Assembly: GCF_001476815.1 (NCBI RefSeq)
Contig: NZ_LDSL01000096.1
Coordinates: forward strand, 26,069-90,068
DNA: 64,000 nucleotides
Direction of reading: 5' to 3'
From: Pseudacidovorax intermedius
GTDB lineage: Bacteria > Pseudomonadota > Gammaproteobacteria > Burkholderiales > Burkholderiaceae_C
This document shows positions 1 to 8,696 of this stretch, piece by piece. Under the pieces are notes generated by a model. It did no database searches, had not been told where the DNA came from, and saw nothing but the letters and a program-made list of their open reading frames with translations. How positions within the stretch are numbered: the stretch's first letter is position 1; each line of letters begins with the position of its first letter. The position numbers and the translations under genes were made by a program.

Positions 1-477
1 GTGAGCACCAAGGCGAGCTTCAAGGACAGCTGGGCACGCGGTCTGCGCTGCGTGATCCCGGCCAAGGCGGTCTTCGAGCCGAAGTACGCCGAGGACCTGA
101 CCAGCGAGCGCTGGCGCATCGAGAAGGATGACGGCACACCCTTCGGCATCGCTGGCCTGTACAGCCAGTGGCTGGAGCATGGCGTGGAGAAGTTCAGCTA
201 CACGATGCTGACGGTGAACTGCGATGGGCATCCGTTCTACAGCCAGTTCCACGAACCGGGGACGGAGAAGAGGATGCCTGTCTTCCTGGAGCCAGACGAG
301 TATGACCTGTGGATGTCATGCTCCTTGGCTGATGCGCCTCGGTTCTTCCGTCAATGGGGCGGGCCCATGAAAGGGCAGCCAGATGCTAGGCAGAGGCGTT
401 CGGTGTCGGCTAAGCCGGTTGCGGGGTCGCCGAGAAGCTCTGGCCCAGTTCCGCCATCTCAAGGCGGGCTGTTCTGA
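1..477 (+). CDS. SOS response-associated peptidase (SRAP/YedK-like), C-terminal part
   Basis: This is the distal part of an SRAP (HMCES/YedK) protein, a family that crosslinks to and shields abasic sites in single-stranded DNA. The visible family pattern is the RCVIPAKAVFEP stretch near the start, then W-x-I, GIAGLY, a T-x-N segment and EKRMPVFL near residue 90. The catalytic N-terminal Cys is not present because the gene enters from the left edge, so the first GTG in the window is probably not the real start. Full-length members are about 220 aa and 158 aa are seen here. The last 35 residues are a low-complexity Pro/Ser/Arg tail ending GGLF. Family call confident; role inferred from family. 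Confidence 0.8.
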   Translation: MSTKASFKDSWARGLRCVIPAKAVFEPKYAEDLTSERWRIEKDDGTPFGIAGLYSQWLEHGVEKFSYTMLTVNCDGHPFYSQFHEPGTEKRMPVFLEPDEYDLWMSCSLADAPRFFRQWGGPMKGQPDARQRRSVSAKPVAGSPRSSGPVPPSQGGLF

Positions 478-855
478 TGGCTCAAGCTCCGCTTTAGGAC
501 TAGAGCCTATGGGTTCGCATGGGAGGCGGCTTTAGACTAGCTGCGCCTTTCACATTCGTGTCGTGGATGTCAGTTGCCGCCTGGAGCTGACCTTTAACCC
601 GGGTGAGCTGATCGGCAGCTTCACCTAGGAGCCGTCCGTGCCCCTCCGCACAAAGACGACGGGATGCGTCAGCCACCAGACCCTATGACTGGTGCTTCTG
701 AAGACGAACGCTGGCAGTCGACCCCGAAGCGATTTCGATGTCCCGATGTCGCCGCGCTACAGCAGCCTGATCGCAAGGGGGTGATTGTGGGCTCTGGCGA
801 GAGAGCACTGTGACAGCAGGACCGTCGTCAAATTCGTGCTGGCTCGGTTTCGCAG
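478..855. other. gene-free stretch
   Basis: About 380 bases lie between the SRAP gene and the end of the next gene on the opposite strand. I see no convincing reading frame, tRNA or clear terminator. The composition is less GC-rich than the surrounding catabolic genes, which fits decayed accessory DNA. Confidence 0.5.
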
Positions 856-1455
856 CTAGCGCTTCGTAGCGGTTGGAAGCAGTGTCGGTCGCGGGGGCTT
901 GGGCGGCTCATTGCTGCCAGCGACAAACTTCCACAACCCGTAACCGGCAGCGAGCCCCACACCGACACCTGCCACGATGGGCCACACTGGCGCGGAAACT
1001 AGGCCCATGGCAAGAGCAGCCGACCCCAAGGTGCTGGAGCCCATGACAGTCACAAGCGAGGGCGCGATGAGTGCTCCGGCGGTGCCAAGTCCAGCAGCAC
1101 TAAGAATTGCGGCACCGCTCGCCGGGTCCTTGGCGAGCTCATCCAGAAATGGTGCGACTGGGCTGACACCGGCGCTCACCAGAATCCGCTCCGGAGCTAC
1201 GCCTTCCTCTTGCTACGCCATCAGCGCGGTGAACAACTCGTCTTTGCCCAGCGCGTTGTTGGGCATGGGAATGGGTGAGCTTCCTGTGCCTGCGCCGATC
1301 AGGGTGCCTGCATGGCCGACTCCCGGTATGGTGAAGACGCGGTGAAGCCCTTGGATAGCCAAATACCAGCTCGCGATCACGCTCGCCTGCTGGACGCGTC
1401 GGTGACCGCGGTTAGCAAGCAGCAGGCTTCGGGTACGGCAGATCGCGTTAGTCAT
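856..1455 (-). pseudogene. putative Gly-rich membrane protein gene split by an in-frame TAG
   Basis: Two reading segments on the minus strand lie in the same frame and are separated only by one TAG at 1213-1215. The first can begin at ATG 1455 and ends ALMA-stop. The second runs on immediately and carries a GTG at 1179, followed by two Gly/Ala-rich hydrophobic stretches that look like membrane helices, with a Pro-rich basic C-terminus. Joined, they would make a protein of about 199 aa. I do not recognise the family. The simplest reading is a nonsense mutation; otherwise the 107-aa distal part is made from GTG 1179. The Gly-zipper-like pattern is reminiscent of small membrane-inserting proteins, but that is only resemblance. 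Confidence 0.4.
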
Positions 1456-1466
1456 AATGGAATGAC
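1451..1466. promoter_or_regulatory. inverted repeat just upstream of the GntR gene
   Basis: GTCAT and ATGAC arms flank a 6-base spacer (GTCATAATGGAATGAC) and abut the GntR start codon at 1467. GntR-family regulators commonly autoregulate through such dyads. It shares the heptamer ATGACAT with the perfect palindrome at 7832-7845. Operator function is inferred. Confidence 0.4.
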
Positions 1467-2240
1467 ATGAGTCCTCTCGTCCCCCCACCCCGCACGTTGA
1501 TCGACGGAGCGCAGCCCGTGCCGTTGTACTACCAAGTCGCACGGGACCTGGAAAAGCGCATCACGTCGAGGCAACTCAAGCCCGGGGACCCTTTGCCTAC
1601 CGAGTTGCAACTCTGCGAGAGCTATGGCGTCAGCCGCATCACCGTGCGAAAGGCCATGGAAGACCTTGTAGCAAAGCGGCTGGTGATGCGTCAGCGCGGA
1701 CTGGGTACCTTCGTGGCAGAAGCCAGTTATGCGAACCGTCTCGTCAGCCACGTGGGCTCACTGCATGACGCTGTTGCGTACTCCGACGCGCTCACCTTCC
1801 GGCAGCTGTCTCGCGAAACCCTGCCGGCGTCCGGCTTCGTTGCGGAAGCTTTGCAACTGCCAGCCGACTCGCAGGTGCAGAAGATCGTTCGGGTGGGGTG
1901 TGTGGATGCCGATGCCGTTTCCCTGACCGACATCTACGTTCCGTCCGATCTGGCAGCCAGGCTGACCAAGATCCCCACCCGAGGGAACGTCTCGATCAGC
2001 AGGCAACTGGAGGAACAACTGGGCGAGCCGTTGGTGAGGGTGGAGCAGACCGTGGTGCCCGTGGCGGTCACCGAGCTCATCGCCGAGCACATGGGCCTGA
2101 AGCTCAGAAGCCCGATTCTCCAGATCCGCCGTCTCTACACCGCGGCGTCGGGGCGCCACGTCGAACTGGCAGTGGTGCACTACCACCCGCAGCGCTACAC
2201 CTTCAAAATCGAACTGGCGCGCTCCGCGGGCAGGATCTGA
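1467..2240 (+). CDS. GntR-family transcriptional regulator, HutC/UTRA type
   Basis: This 257-aa regulator has an N-terminal winged helix-turn-helix (about residues 17-85; recognition segment YGVSRITVRKAMEDL at 53-67 and the wing RGLGTFV) and a C-terminal UTRA ligand-binding domain (about 100-250, ending in the family-typical strand that includes RYTFKIEL). UTRA regulators bind small metabolites, often pathway intermediates, and usually repress. It sits beside the acyl-CoA catabolon at 2377-18235 and is the best local candidate for its regulator. Dyads at its own start and in the divergent promoter at 7832 support this only weakly. It converges with the TctC gene ending at 2377. Confidence 0.85.
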   Translation: MSPLVPPPRTLIDGAQPVPLYYQVARDLEKRITSRQLKPGDPLPTELQLCESYGVSRITVRKAMEDLVAKRLVMRQRGLGTFVAEASYANRLVSHVGSLHDAVAYSDALTFRQLSRETLPASGFVAEALQLPADSQVQKIVRVGCVDADAVSLTDIYVPSDLAARLTKIPTRGNVSISRQLEEQLGEPLVRVEQTVVPVAVTELIAEHMGLKLRSPILQIRRLYTAASGRHVELAVVHYHPQRYTFKIELARSAGRI

Positions 2241-2376
2241 TCGCGCCGTCGCGCGAACTGCCGTGTGCAGTGCAGCGGACTCAGGGAGACCATAGTCCAT
2301 CAGAAAAGTGTCAGCATGCGGCCAAATCGGTGGCCTTCCCGCCCCGGCCCGCCAGCCGTGGCGTGAAGACGCCAGG

Positions 2377-3369
2377 CTATTCCGGCTTGATGCCACGCTC
2401 GGCAATGACCTTGCCCCAGGCGGCGGACTCTGCCGCCATGAAGCGGCCGAAATCTGCGGCTGGCTTGTATGCCGGTACGACGCCGGCCTGGCGCAACTTG
2501 TCCCGGACCTCAGGCGTCTCCAGGATCGCCCGGATCTCCGACGACACCCTGTCAACGATCGCAGGCGGGGTGCGGGCGGGCGCGACGAGGCCGCCCCAGG
2601 GCACGGCGACGACGCCGCTCACGCCCTGTTCCGCCATAGTCGGCACCTGGGGCAGATCGGCCTGCCGACCCTCGGAGCTCACGGCGATGGCGCGCAGCTT
2701 GCCCGAGCGGATGTGGGGCAAGGCCGTCTGCGAGTCGGCATACATCACCCCGATCTGTCCACCGAGCAGATCGGTCATGGCCGGTGCGGCGCCCTTGTAC
2801 GACACATGCTGCCAGCGGATGCCCGTCGCACCCGCGATGCGCTCCATCGTCAGGTGGCCCAGACTGCCCACGCCGCTACTCGCGTAGTTGATGCCGGTGC
2901 TGTTCGCTTTAGCCTTGGCGATCAACTGGGGCAGGGTATGGACATCGGCAAACTCCGCCACCGCTGGATTGACGACCAGGACGTTGTACTGGTCGTAGAT
3001 CTCGGCGACTGGTTCCACGTCCTTCTGGTAGTCGAACTTCTTGCCGTAGAAGTGAAAGAAGTTGACCGTGGGCACCACCAGCATCATCAGGGTGTGCCCG
3101 TCGGGAGCCGCTGCCTGAAGCGCGGATACCGCGATGGTGCCGACCGCACCTGCGCGGTTCTCGATCACCACGGGCTGGCCGAGGCGTCGCGCCAGCTCGT
3201 TGCCGATCACGCGGGCCACCACATCCGTGGTACCGCCCGCGGGAAAGCCCACGAGCAGGGTGATGGGCCGGGCCGGCCAGTTTTGAGCAGCTGCGGTCGC
3301 GGAGAGCAGGCCACAGAGGCCCGCCAGCAGCGCAGCTGCCACAGTGCGCCGCGAGGGATTGTTCGCCAT
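2377..3369 (-). CDS. Bug/TctC-family tripartite tricarboxylate transporter substrate-binding protein
   Basis: This is a 330-aa periplasmic binding protein. It has a signal peptide (about 1-28, hydrophobic core then TAAAQ), followed by the family signature PITLLVGFPAGGTTD at 35-49. The Bug fold binds carboxylates, often aromatic or dicarboxylic acids. No TctA/TctB membrane partners are nearby, which is typical of orphan Bug proteins in Burkholderiales. It is the last gene of the minus-strand arm and follows a second TctC gene by 18 bases. Ligand unknown; capture or sensing of the acid degraded by the adjacent pathway is inferred. Confidence 0.88.
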   Translation of the reverse strand: MANNPSRRTVAAALLAGLCGLLSATAAAQNWPARPITLLVGFPAGGTTDVVARVIGNELARRLGQPVVIENRAGAVGTIAVSALQAAAPDGHTLMMLVVPTVNFFHFYGKKFDYQKDVEPVAEIYDQYNVLVVNPAVAEFADVHTLPQLIAKAKANSTGINYASSGVGSLGHLTMERIAGATGIRWQHVSYKGAAPAMTDLLGGQIGVMYADSQTALPHIRSGKLRAIAVSSEGRQADLPQVPTMAEQGVSGVVAVPWGGLVAPARTPPAIVDRVSSEIRAILETPEVRDKLRQAGVVPAYKPAADFGRFMAAESAAWGKVIAERGIKPE

Positions 3370-3387
3370 CGAATGTCTCCTGGTTGA

Positions 3388-4404
3388 TCAGTTGTCGCGC
3401 GTGACCTTGGTCTGGCGAACCACGTCGCCCCAGCGCTTCGTCTGCTCCACGATGAAGTCGCGAGTCTGGGAGGCGGTCATGATCTGGGGCGCCATGCCCA
3501 TTTCGGCATAGCGATTCTGGACCGCAGTCTTCTTCAGCGCATCGTTCAACGCCGAGTTGAGTTTGTCGCGCACCGCGGGTGGCGTACCCGCCGGCGCGAC
3601 CAGCAGGGTGAAGACGTTGGCGTCGTAGCCGGGGACGCCGCTCTCCGCCGCCGTCGGTAGGTCTGGCGTGAGCCTGGACCGCCGCGCGCCCGCGGCCGCG
3701 ATCTCCTTGATGCGGCCGGCCTTGACCTGGGCGATGGCCACGGTGGGCGAGAGCAGCGCGACCTCCACCTGGCCGCCCATCAGGTCCTGCAGCTGCTGCG
3801 CGTCGCCCTTGTAGGGAATGTGGGCCATGTCCACCTTGGCCAGCAGCTTCAGGTACTCGAAGGACACGTGGATGGGACCGCCCAGGCCGGTACTGCCATA
3901 GGTCAGCGGCTTGCCCTGCGCTGCGCGCTCCTTTGCAAGGCGCAGCAGTTCCTGCATGTTGTTTGCCGGTACGTCCCTGGCCACCACGAACATCAGCTCG
4001 GTCTGGCCGGTGGAGCCGATAAAGCTCAGGTCCGTGAGCGGCTTGTAGGGCAGCTTGGGGTCGAGCAAGGACAGCAGGATGGTCGGGCCCACGCCGCTGA
4101 TGCCCAGCGTGTAGCCGTCAGGAGGCGCCTTGGCCACCATGTCGATGCCCAGTGCGCCGGCTGCGCCCGGCTTGTTGTCGACGATCACGGGCTGGCCCAG
4201 GCTGGCCTGCATCTCCTGAGCGAGCAGGCGGGTGGCCGCATCCGTAGGCCCACCTGGCGGGAACGGCACCACGATCTTGATCGGGCGGGTCGGATAGTCC
4301 GATTGCGCATGCGTCGGTGCGGTGACCGACAGCGCAAGCGTGCTGAATGCGGCCGCGATCATCAGCCGCCGCCTGCTTGCGGACCGAAACTCGTGCGTTG
4401 GCAT
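3388..4404 (-). CDS. Bug/TctC-family substrate-binding protein with Tat-like signal
   Basis: This is a 338-aa binding protein. ATG 4404 is chosen because AGGAGA lies 7-12 bases upstream and because translation from there opens with a signal peptide (SASRRRLMIAAAF, a twin-arginine-like motif) ending near THAQ at about residue 34. The signature PIKIVVPFPPGGPTD follows. The frame is open further upstream but gives no family-like sequence. It is the second Bug protein in tandem; the pair differ clearly in sequence, so they may bind different ligands. Same operon arm as the bifunctional beta-oxidation enzyme upstream. Confidence 0.88.
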   Translation of the reverse strand: MPTHEFRSASRRRLMIAAAFSTLALSVTAPTHAQSDYPTRPIKIVVPFPPGGPTDAATRLLAQEMQASLGQPVIVDNKPGAAGALGIDMVAKAPPDGYTLGISGVGPTILLSLLDPKLPYKPLTDLSFIGSTGQTELMFVVARDVPANNMQELLRLAKERAAQGKPLTYGSTGLGGPIHVSFEYLKLLAKVDMAHIPYKGDAQQLQDLMGGQVEVALLSPTVAIAQVKAGRIKEIAAAGARRSRLTPDLPTAAESGVPGYDANVFTLLVAPAGTPPAVRDKLNSALNDALKKTAVQNRYAEMGMAPQIMTASQTRDFIVEQTKRWGDVVRQTKVTRDN

Positions 4405-4474
4405 GTCCTGTCTCCTTTGTTGTCGATGATTCGTCACAGGCGGCCGGCCCATGGCCGCAGGGAAAGGGCCGCTT

Positions 4475-6559
4475 TCAATCTGGCCAGCGGCCCAGTTCGG
4501 CAGCCTGGACGAGGGTCGGGGAAGGCGCCCAGAGCCGACCTTGTGTCGCCTCCTGCTGCCGCACCTGCGCCAGCACCCAGTCCAGGCCGCGCCGCTGAGC
4601 CCAGAACATCGGGCCGCCCTCATGGCGCGGGAAGCCGTAGCCGTAGATATAGGTCACGTCGATGTCGCTCGCGCGTAGCGCGACGCCTTCCTCCAGGATG
4701 CGCGCGCCTTCGTTGACCATGGCCGTCAGCACGCGGTCGACGACTTCCTGATCGGAGATCTCGCGCCGGGCGATGCCCAACTCGGCGGACACGCCCTGGA
4801 TGAGGCGCTCGACCTCCGAATCCGGGCTCGCCTTGGCCGACGGCCCCTGGCCGTCGTATACGTAGTAGCCGCGACCGGTCTTTTGGCCGAAGCGGCCGGC
4901 CTCGCACAGGCGGTCGGCGATGGGCGAATAGCGCAGGGACTTGTCGCGGAACTGCTCGCGGTACTGGCGGATGCGCCAGCCCACGTCTAGGCCGGACATG
5001 TCGCGCATCAGATACAGCCCCATAGGAAAGCCGAAGCCCTGTAGCGCGCGGTCGACCTGCCATGGCGTGGCACCTTCCTCGACCAGGAAGTCGCACTCTC
5101 GCCCGTAGACCGCGAGGATCCGGTTGCCGATGAAGCCGTCCTTGTTGGCGGCCAGCACCGGCACCTTGCCGATGCGCTTGGCCAGTGCCGTCACGGTGGC
5201 GACCACCTCCGGGGCCGTCTGTTCAGTGCGCACGTTCTCCTGCAGTTTCATCACGTTGGCGGGGCTGAAGAAATGCGTGCCCACCACCGAGGCCGGCCGC
5301 TTCGTGGCCTGTGCGATCTGTGCGACGTCGAGCGTCGAGGTGTTGGTGGCCAGGATGGCGCCCGGCTTCATCACCTCGTCCAGCCGGCCGAAAATCTGCT
5401 GCTTCAGGGCCATGTCCTCGAAGGCGGCTTCGATGACGATGTCGGCATCGGCGGCGCTGCCGAGATCCAGGCCAGTGGTGATGCAGGCACGCGCCCGCTG
5501 TGCCTTGTCTGCCGACAGGCTGCCTCTTCGCACGGAGTTCTCATAGTTGCGCTCGACGATGCCGATGCCGCGCGCCAAGCCTTCCTGCGTTGTGTCGATT
5601 AGGGTCACAGGAATGCCGGCGTTTGCCAGACTCATGGCGATCCCGCTGCCCATGGTGCCTGCACCGACCACGGCCGCGCGATGGATAGGCTTCGGCGCCA
5701 CGCCCTCCAGCCCAGGGATGCGCGCAGCGGTGCGCTCGGCCTGGAAGACGTGGATCAGCGCCGCGCGCTGGGGGCTGCCCACGCAGCGCTTGAAGGCCTC
5801 CGCTTCGAAGGCGAGGCCCTGCTCGATGGGCACGCTTATGGCCTTTTCGACGCAGTCGACGATCAGTCCGGGCGAGAGCAGGCCGCGCCACTTGCGCGCG
5901 TTCTGCCGGCGCAGGTCGGCGAAGAGCGCGGGGTCGGTATCCTGCAGCCGGTCGCGGCGCGCGTCCACGCTGGGCAGTGGCAGGGCCGCATCGACCATGC
6001 GCCGGGCGAAGGCAAGGGCGTCCTGCAGCAGGTCGGCCTGAGCGACGGCATCCACCAGGCCCAGCGTCAGGGCCTCGCTCGCACCGATGGACTTGCCGTC
6101 GAGCATCAAGGCCAGCGCCCGCTCGGCGCCGATCACGCGCGGCAGGCGCTGGGTGCCGCCGCCCCCGGGCAGCAGGCCGATGTTGACCTCGGGCAGCCCA
6201 AGCTGGCAGTCGGGCGTGGCGATGCGGTAATGGGCGCCCAGCGCCAGTTCCAGACCCCCGCCGAGGGCGTGCCGCGCGAGCGCGGCGATCACCGGCTTGC
6301 CCGACGCCTGCATGCAGCGCACCGAGACGTTGATGCCCGGCGCGCTCAGGCCCTTGCCGAACTCTCGGATGTCGGCGCCCGGCACGAAGCGACCCTCGGC
6401 GCCGATGAGTACCGCGGCGCGGGCCGCGTCATCACCGGCGAAGCGCGTCAGCGCTTCCACCAGCTCTGTGCGCATGGCGGCATTGAGCGCGTTCATGGGT
6501 GGGTTGCTGAGTGTGATGACGGCGACGTCGCTGTCGAGCATGTACTGCACGGTGGTCAA
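4475..6559 (-). CDS. bifunctional enoyl-CoA hydratase / 3-hydroxyacyl-CoA dehydrogenase
   Basis: This 694-aa fused enzyme performs the hydration and NAD-dependent 3-hydroxyacyl-CoA oxidation of beta-oxidation. The crotonase domain occupies about 1-190 (oxyanion segment GADIREF, HALGGGLELALGA, then GGGGTQRLPRVIG). The dehydrogenase begins with the nucleotide loop GAGTMGSG at 299-306, followed by ATNTST and THFFSPANVMKL, and two C-terminal dimerisation domains. The start is TTG 6559 with GGAG upstream; translation from it gives the usual family N-terminus, whereas the next ATG would cost six residues. It lies 30 bases after the thiolase and is probably cotranscribed. Chain-length or ring-substrate preference cannot be read from sequence. 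Confidence 0.92.
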   Translation of the reverse strand: MTTVQYMLDSDVAVITLSNPPMNALNAAMRTELVEALTRFAGDDAARAAVLIGAEGRFVPGADIREFGKGLSAPGINVSVRCMQASGKPVIAALARHALGGGLELALGAHYRIATPDCQLGLPEVNIGLLPGGGGTQRLPRVIGAERALALMLDGKSIGASEALTLGLVDAVAQADLLQDALAFARRMVDAALPLPSVDARRDRLQDTDPALFADLRRQNARKWRGLLSPGLIVDCVEKAISVPIEQGLAFEAEAFKRCVGSPQRAALIHVFQAERTAARIPGLEGVAPKPIHRAAVVGAGTMGSGIAMSLANAGIPVTLIDTTQEGLARGIGIVERNYENSVRRGSLSADKAQRARACITTGLDLGSAADADIVIEAAFEDMALKQQIFGRLDEVMKPGAILATNTSTLDVAQIAQATKRPASVVGTHFFSPANVMKLQENVRTEQTAPEVVATVTALAKRIGKVPVLAANKDGFIGNRILAVYGRECDFLVEEGATPWQVDRALQGFGFPMGLYLMRDMSGLDVGWRIRQYREQFRDKSLRYSPIADRLCEAGRFGQKTGRGYYVYDGQGPSAKASPDSEVERLIQGVSAELGIARREISDQEVVDRVLTAMVNEGARILEEGVALRASDIDVTYIYGYGFPRHEGGPMFWAQRRGLDWVLAQVRQQEATQGRLWAPSPTLVQAAELGRWPD

Positions 6560-6589
6560 AGCAGGAACTCCAGAGAGGTTTGGTGGGAT

Positions 6590-7798
6590 TCAGGCGCGCG
6601 CAGGCGGCGGAAGGACTTCGAACATGGCCGCGGCACCCATGCCGCCGCCCACGCACATCGTGACCACCACGTGGCGGGCACCGCGGCGCTGGCCTTCGAG
6701 CAGCGCATGGCCCACCAGGCGCGCGCCGCTCATGCCGAAGGGATGGCCTAGGGCGATAGCGCCGCCATCGACGTTCAGCCGATCGTCTGGGATGCCCAGG
6801 CGGTCGCGGCAGTGCAGCACCTGCACGGCGAATGCCTCATTGAGCTCCCACAGGTCGATGTCGGCCACGCGCAGGCCGCATTGACGCAGCAGCTTTGGCA
6901 CGGCCAGCACGGGTCCGATGCCCATTTCGTCGGCGGCGCAGCCGGCGACGGCGTAGCCGCGGTAGATGCCCAGCGGATGGGCTCCGGCACTGGCGGCGGC
7001 CCGTTCGCTCATCAGCACTACTGCCGAGGCGCCATCGGACAGCTGGCTGGCATTGCCGGCAGTGACGGTGCCCTCGGCTCCCACCACGGGCGTCAGGCGC
7101 GCCAGGCCATCTGCCGTGGTGTCCGGCCGGTTGCCTTCGTCCCGCGCGAATTGCCTCGCGACCGTGCCGAGGTCGGTGCCGTCCTTTGCCAACTTGCGCT
7201 GCTGCACGTCGATGGGGCAGATCTCTGCATCGAACCGGCCTGCCTCCTGGGCGCGCGCCGTGCGCCGCTGGCTCTCCAGCGCATAGGCGTCCTGGGCCTC
7301 GCGGCCGATGCCGTAGCGGCGCGCTACGGTCTCCGCCGTGGCGATCATGCTGTGATAGAGGCCTGGCACATGCTCCGCGAGCCATTCGTCCTGTACGCGA
7401 TGACGGCCTCGGTGGTCCTGCACCAGCGACACGGACTCCACGCCGCCTGCGGCCAGGATGTCCGCTTCACCCGATCGAATGCGCGCGGCCTGCTGCGCTA
7501 TCGCCTGGAGGCCCGACGCGCACTTGCGATCGATGGTGGCGCCGGCCACCGCTTCCGGCCATCCGGCGCGCAGCAAGGACTGCCGCGCGATGTTGCTGCC
7601 CGTTGCACCTTCCTGCCAGGCGCAGCCCAGCACGACGTCTTCGACCTGCGCGGCCTCGACGGTGCCGGCGCGCGCCAGCGCATGCTGGAGCACGTGCGCG
7701 CCGAGCACCGCGCCATGGGTGTCGTTCAATGCGCCGCGCCCGGCCTTGCCGATGGGCGTCCGAGCCGTCGAAACGATAAGAGCGTCGTGGATCGTCAT
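6590..7798 (-). CDS. acetyl-CoA C-acyltransferase (thiolase II family)
   Basis: This 402-aa thiolase cleaves a 3-oxoacyl-CoA with CoA. All catalytic elements are present: the nucleophile Cys in RKCASG (about residue 93), GHPFGMSG with the active His in the C-terminal half, and CVGGGMG with the second Cys near the end. It therefore contrasts with the two thiolase-like proteins at 13072 and 28837, which lack them. It is the first gene of the minus arm, transcribed away from the crotonase at 7877 across a 78-base promoter region. With the fused dehydrogenase next to it, it completes a standard beta-oxidation lower half. Confidence 0.93.
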   Translation of the reverse strand: MTIHDALIVSTARTPIGKAGRGALNDTHGAVLGAHVLQHALARAGTVEAAQVEDVVLGCAWQEGATGSNIARQSLLRAGWPEAVAGATIDRKCASGLQAIAQQAARIRSGEADILAAGGVESVSLVQDHRGRHRVQDEWLAEHVPGLYHSMIATAETVARRYGIGREAQDAYALESQRRTARAQEAGRFDAEICPIDVQQRKLAKDGTDLGTVARQFARDEGNRPDTTADGLARLTPVVGAEGTVTAGNASQLSDGASAVVLMSERAAASAGAHPLGIYRGYAVAGCAADEMGIGPVLAVPKLLRQCGLRVADIDLWELNEAFAVQVLHCRDRLGIPDDRLNVDGGAIALGHPFGMSGARLVGHALLEGQRRGARHVVVTMCVGGGMGAAAMFEVLPPPARA

Positions 7799-7831
7799 GA
7801 AGCGTCGCGTCGTTGAAATGCTTGCGATTTA

Positions 7832-7845
7832 AATGTCATGACATT
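7832..7845. promoter_or_regulatory. perfect 14-bp palindrome in the divergent promoter region
   Basis: AATGTCATGACATT is a perfect dyad centred between the two arms of the catabolon (start codons at 7798 and 7877), in an AT-rich gap. Its position fits an operator controlling both directions. The GntR/UTRA regulator at 1467 is the only local regulator; assignment to it is inference. Confidence 0.55.
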
Positions 7846-7876
7846 ATGCTATCAGCACCGAAATCGAAAGCAAGCC

Positions 7877-8656
7877 ATGGCAAGCCCCTATCTCATCCAG
7901 ACCGTCTCGGACGGCGTAGCCCACATAGAACTGAACCGGCCAGACAAGAAGAACGCCATGCTGCTGGAGATGCGCGACGGCCTCGCGCAGATGTTCGAAG
8001 CGCTGGCCGACAACGACGAGGTGAGGGCGGTCCTGCTTACCGGCGCGGGCGGCGACTTCTGTGCCGGGGCGGACATCGGAGAGATGGGAAAGGGCGGCCT
8101 GGGCGGCTCTCTCTACCGGGTGCGGCACATGCAGCGCCTGATGCGCGCCATGGTGCGCCTGCAGAAGCCGGTGGTGGCGGCGGTGCAGGGGGTCGCGGTC
8201 GGCATGGGCCTGTCGATGGCGCTGGCGTGCGACGTGGTGCTGGCCGGCCAATCGGCCCGCTTCGGCCAAGTGCAGCGGCGAATCGCCCTGCCGCCGGATG
8301 CCGGCGCCGTCTGGTTCCTCACCCGCTACCTGGGCGTACTGCGTGCCAAGGAGCTGGTCCTGTCGGGCCGGATGTTCCCAGCCACCGAGGCGCTCGCGAT
8401 GGGGCTGGTTAGCCGTGTCGAGCCCGATTCGCAGCTGCTCGATGCAGCACGCTCCATCGCACGAGAGTACGCCCGAGGCCCCACCATCGCCTTCGGCATC
8501 GGCAAGCGCATGTTCGACCTCGCGCCCTCGTCGAGCTTCGACGATTTCATGGAGCACGAGGCCAGCATGGTGCCGCTTTCGGTCACGTCGGAGGACTTCC
8601 GGGAAGGCACCCGCGCCTTTCTGGAAAAGCGCCAGGCCTGCTGGACCGGCCAGTGA
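7877..8656 (+). CDS. enoyl-CoA hydratase/isomerase family protein
   Basis: This 259-aa crotonase-fold enzyme contains the oxyanion-hole segments GAGGDFCAGADI and VAVGMGLSMALACDVVLA. The usual glutamate region is replaced by LPPDAGAVWFLTRYLG, with Asp where hydratases often have Glu, so it may be an isomerase or hydratase of unusual specificity. ATG 7877 is preferred over an open extension to 7838 because family members begin about here. It is the first gene of the plus arm. Confidence 0.88.
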   Translation: MASPYLIQTVSDGVAHIELNRPDKKNAMLLEMRDGLAQMFEALADNDEVRAVLLTGAGGDFCAGADIGEMGKGGLGGSLYRVRHMQRLMRAMVRLQKPVVAAVQGVAVGMGLSMALACDVVLAGQSARFGQVQRRIALPPDAGAVWFLTRYLGVLRAKELVLSGRMFPATEALAMGLVSRVEPDSQLLDAARSIAREYARGPTIAFGIGKRMFDLAPSSSFDDFMEHEASMVPLSVTSEDFREGTRAFLEKRQACWTGQ

Positions 8657-8696
8657 ACGGGGCTCTTTCATCCATCACACAGAACCAGGAAAGCTC

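Noticed and set aside
3388..4623. Longer start for the second TctC gene at 4623
   Set aside because: The extra 73 codons precede the signal peptide and overlap the upstream gene in another frame; ATG 4404 has a good ribosome site.
4475..7798. Assigning fadB and fadA symbols
   Set aside because: Domain order fits, but the genes belong to a specialised cluster and are not evidently the housekeeping pair.
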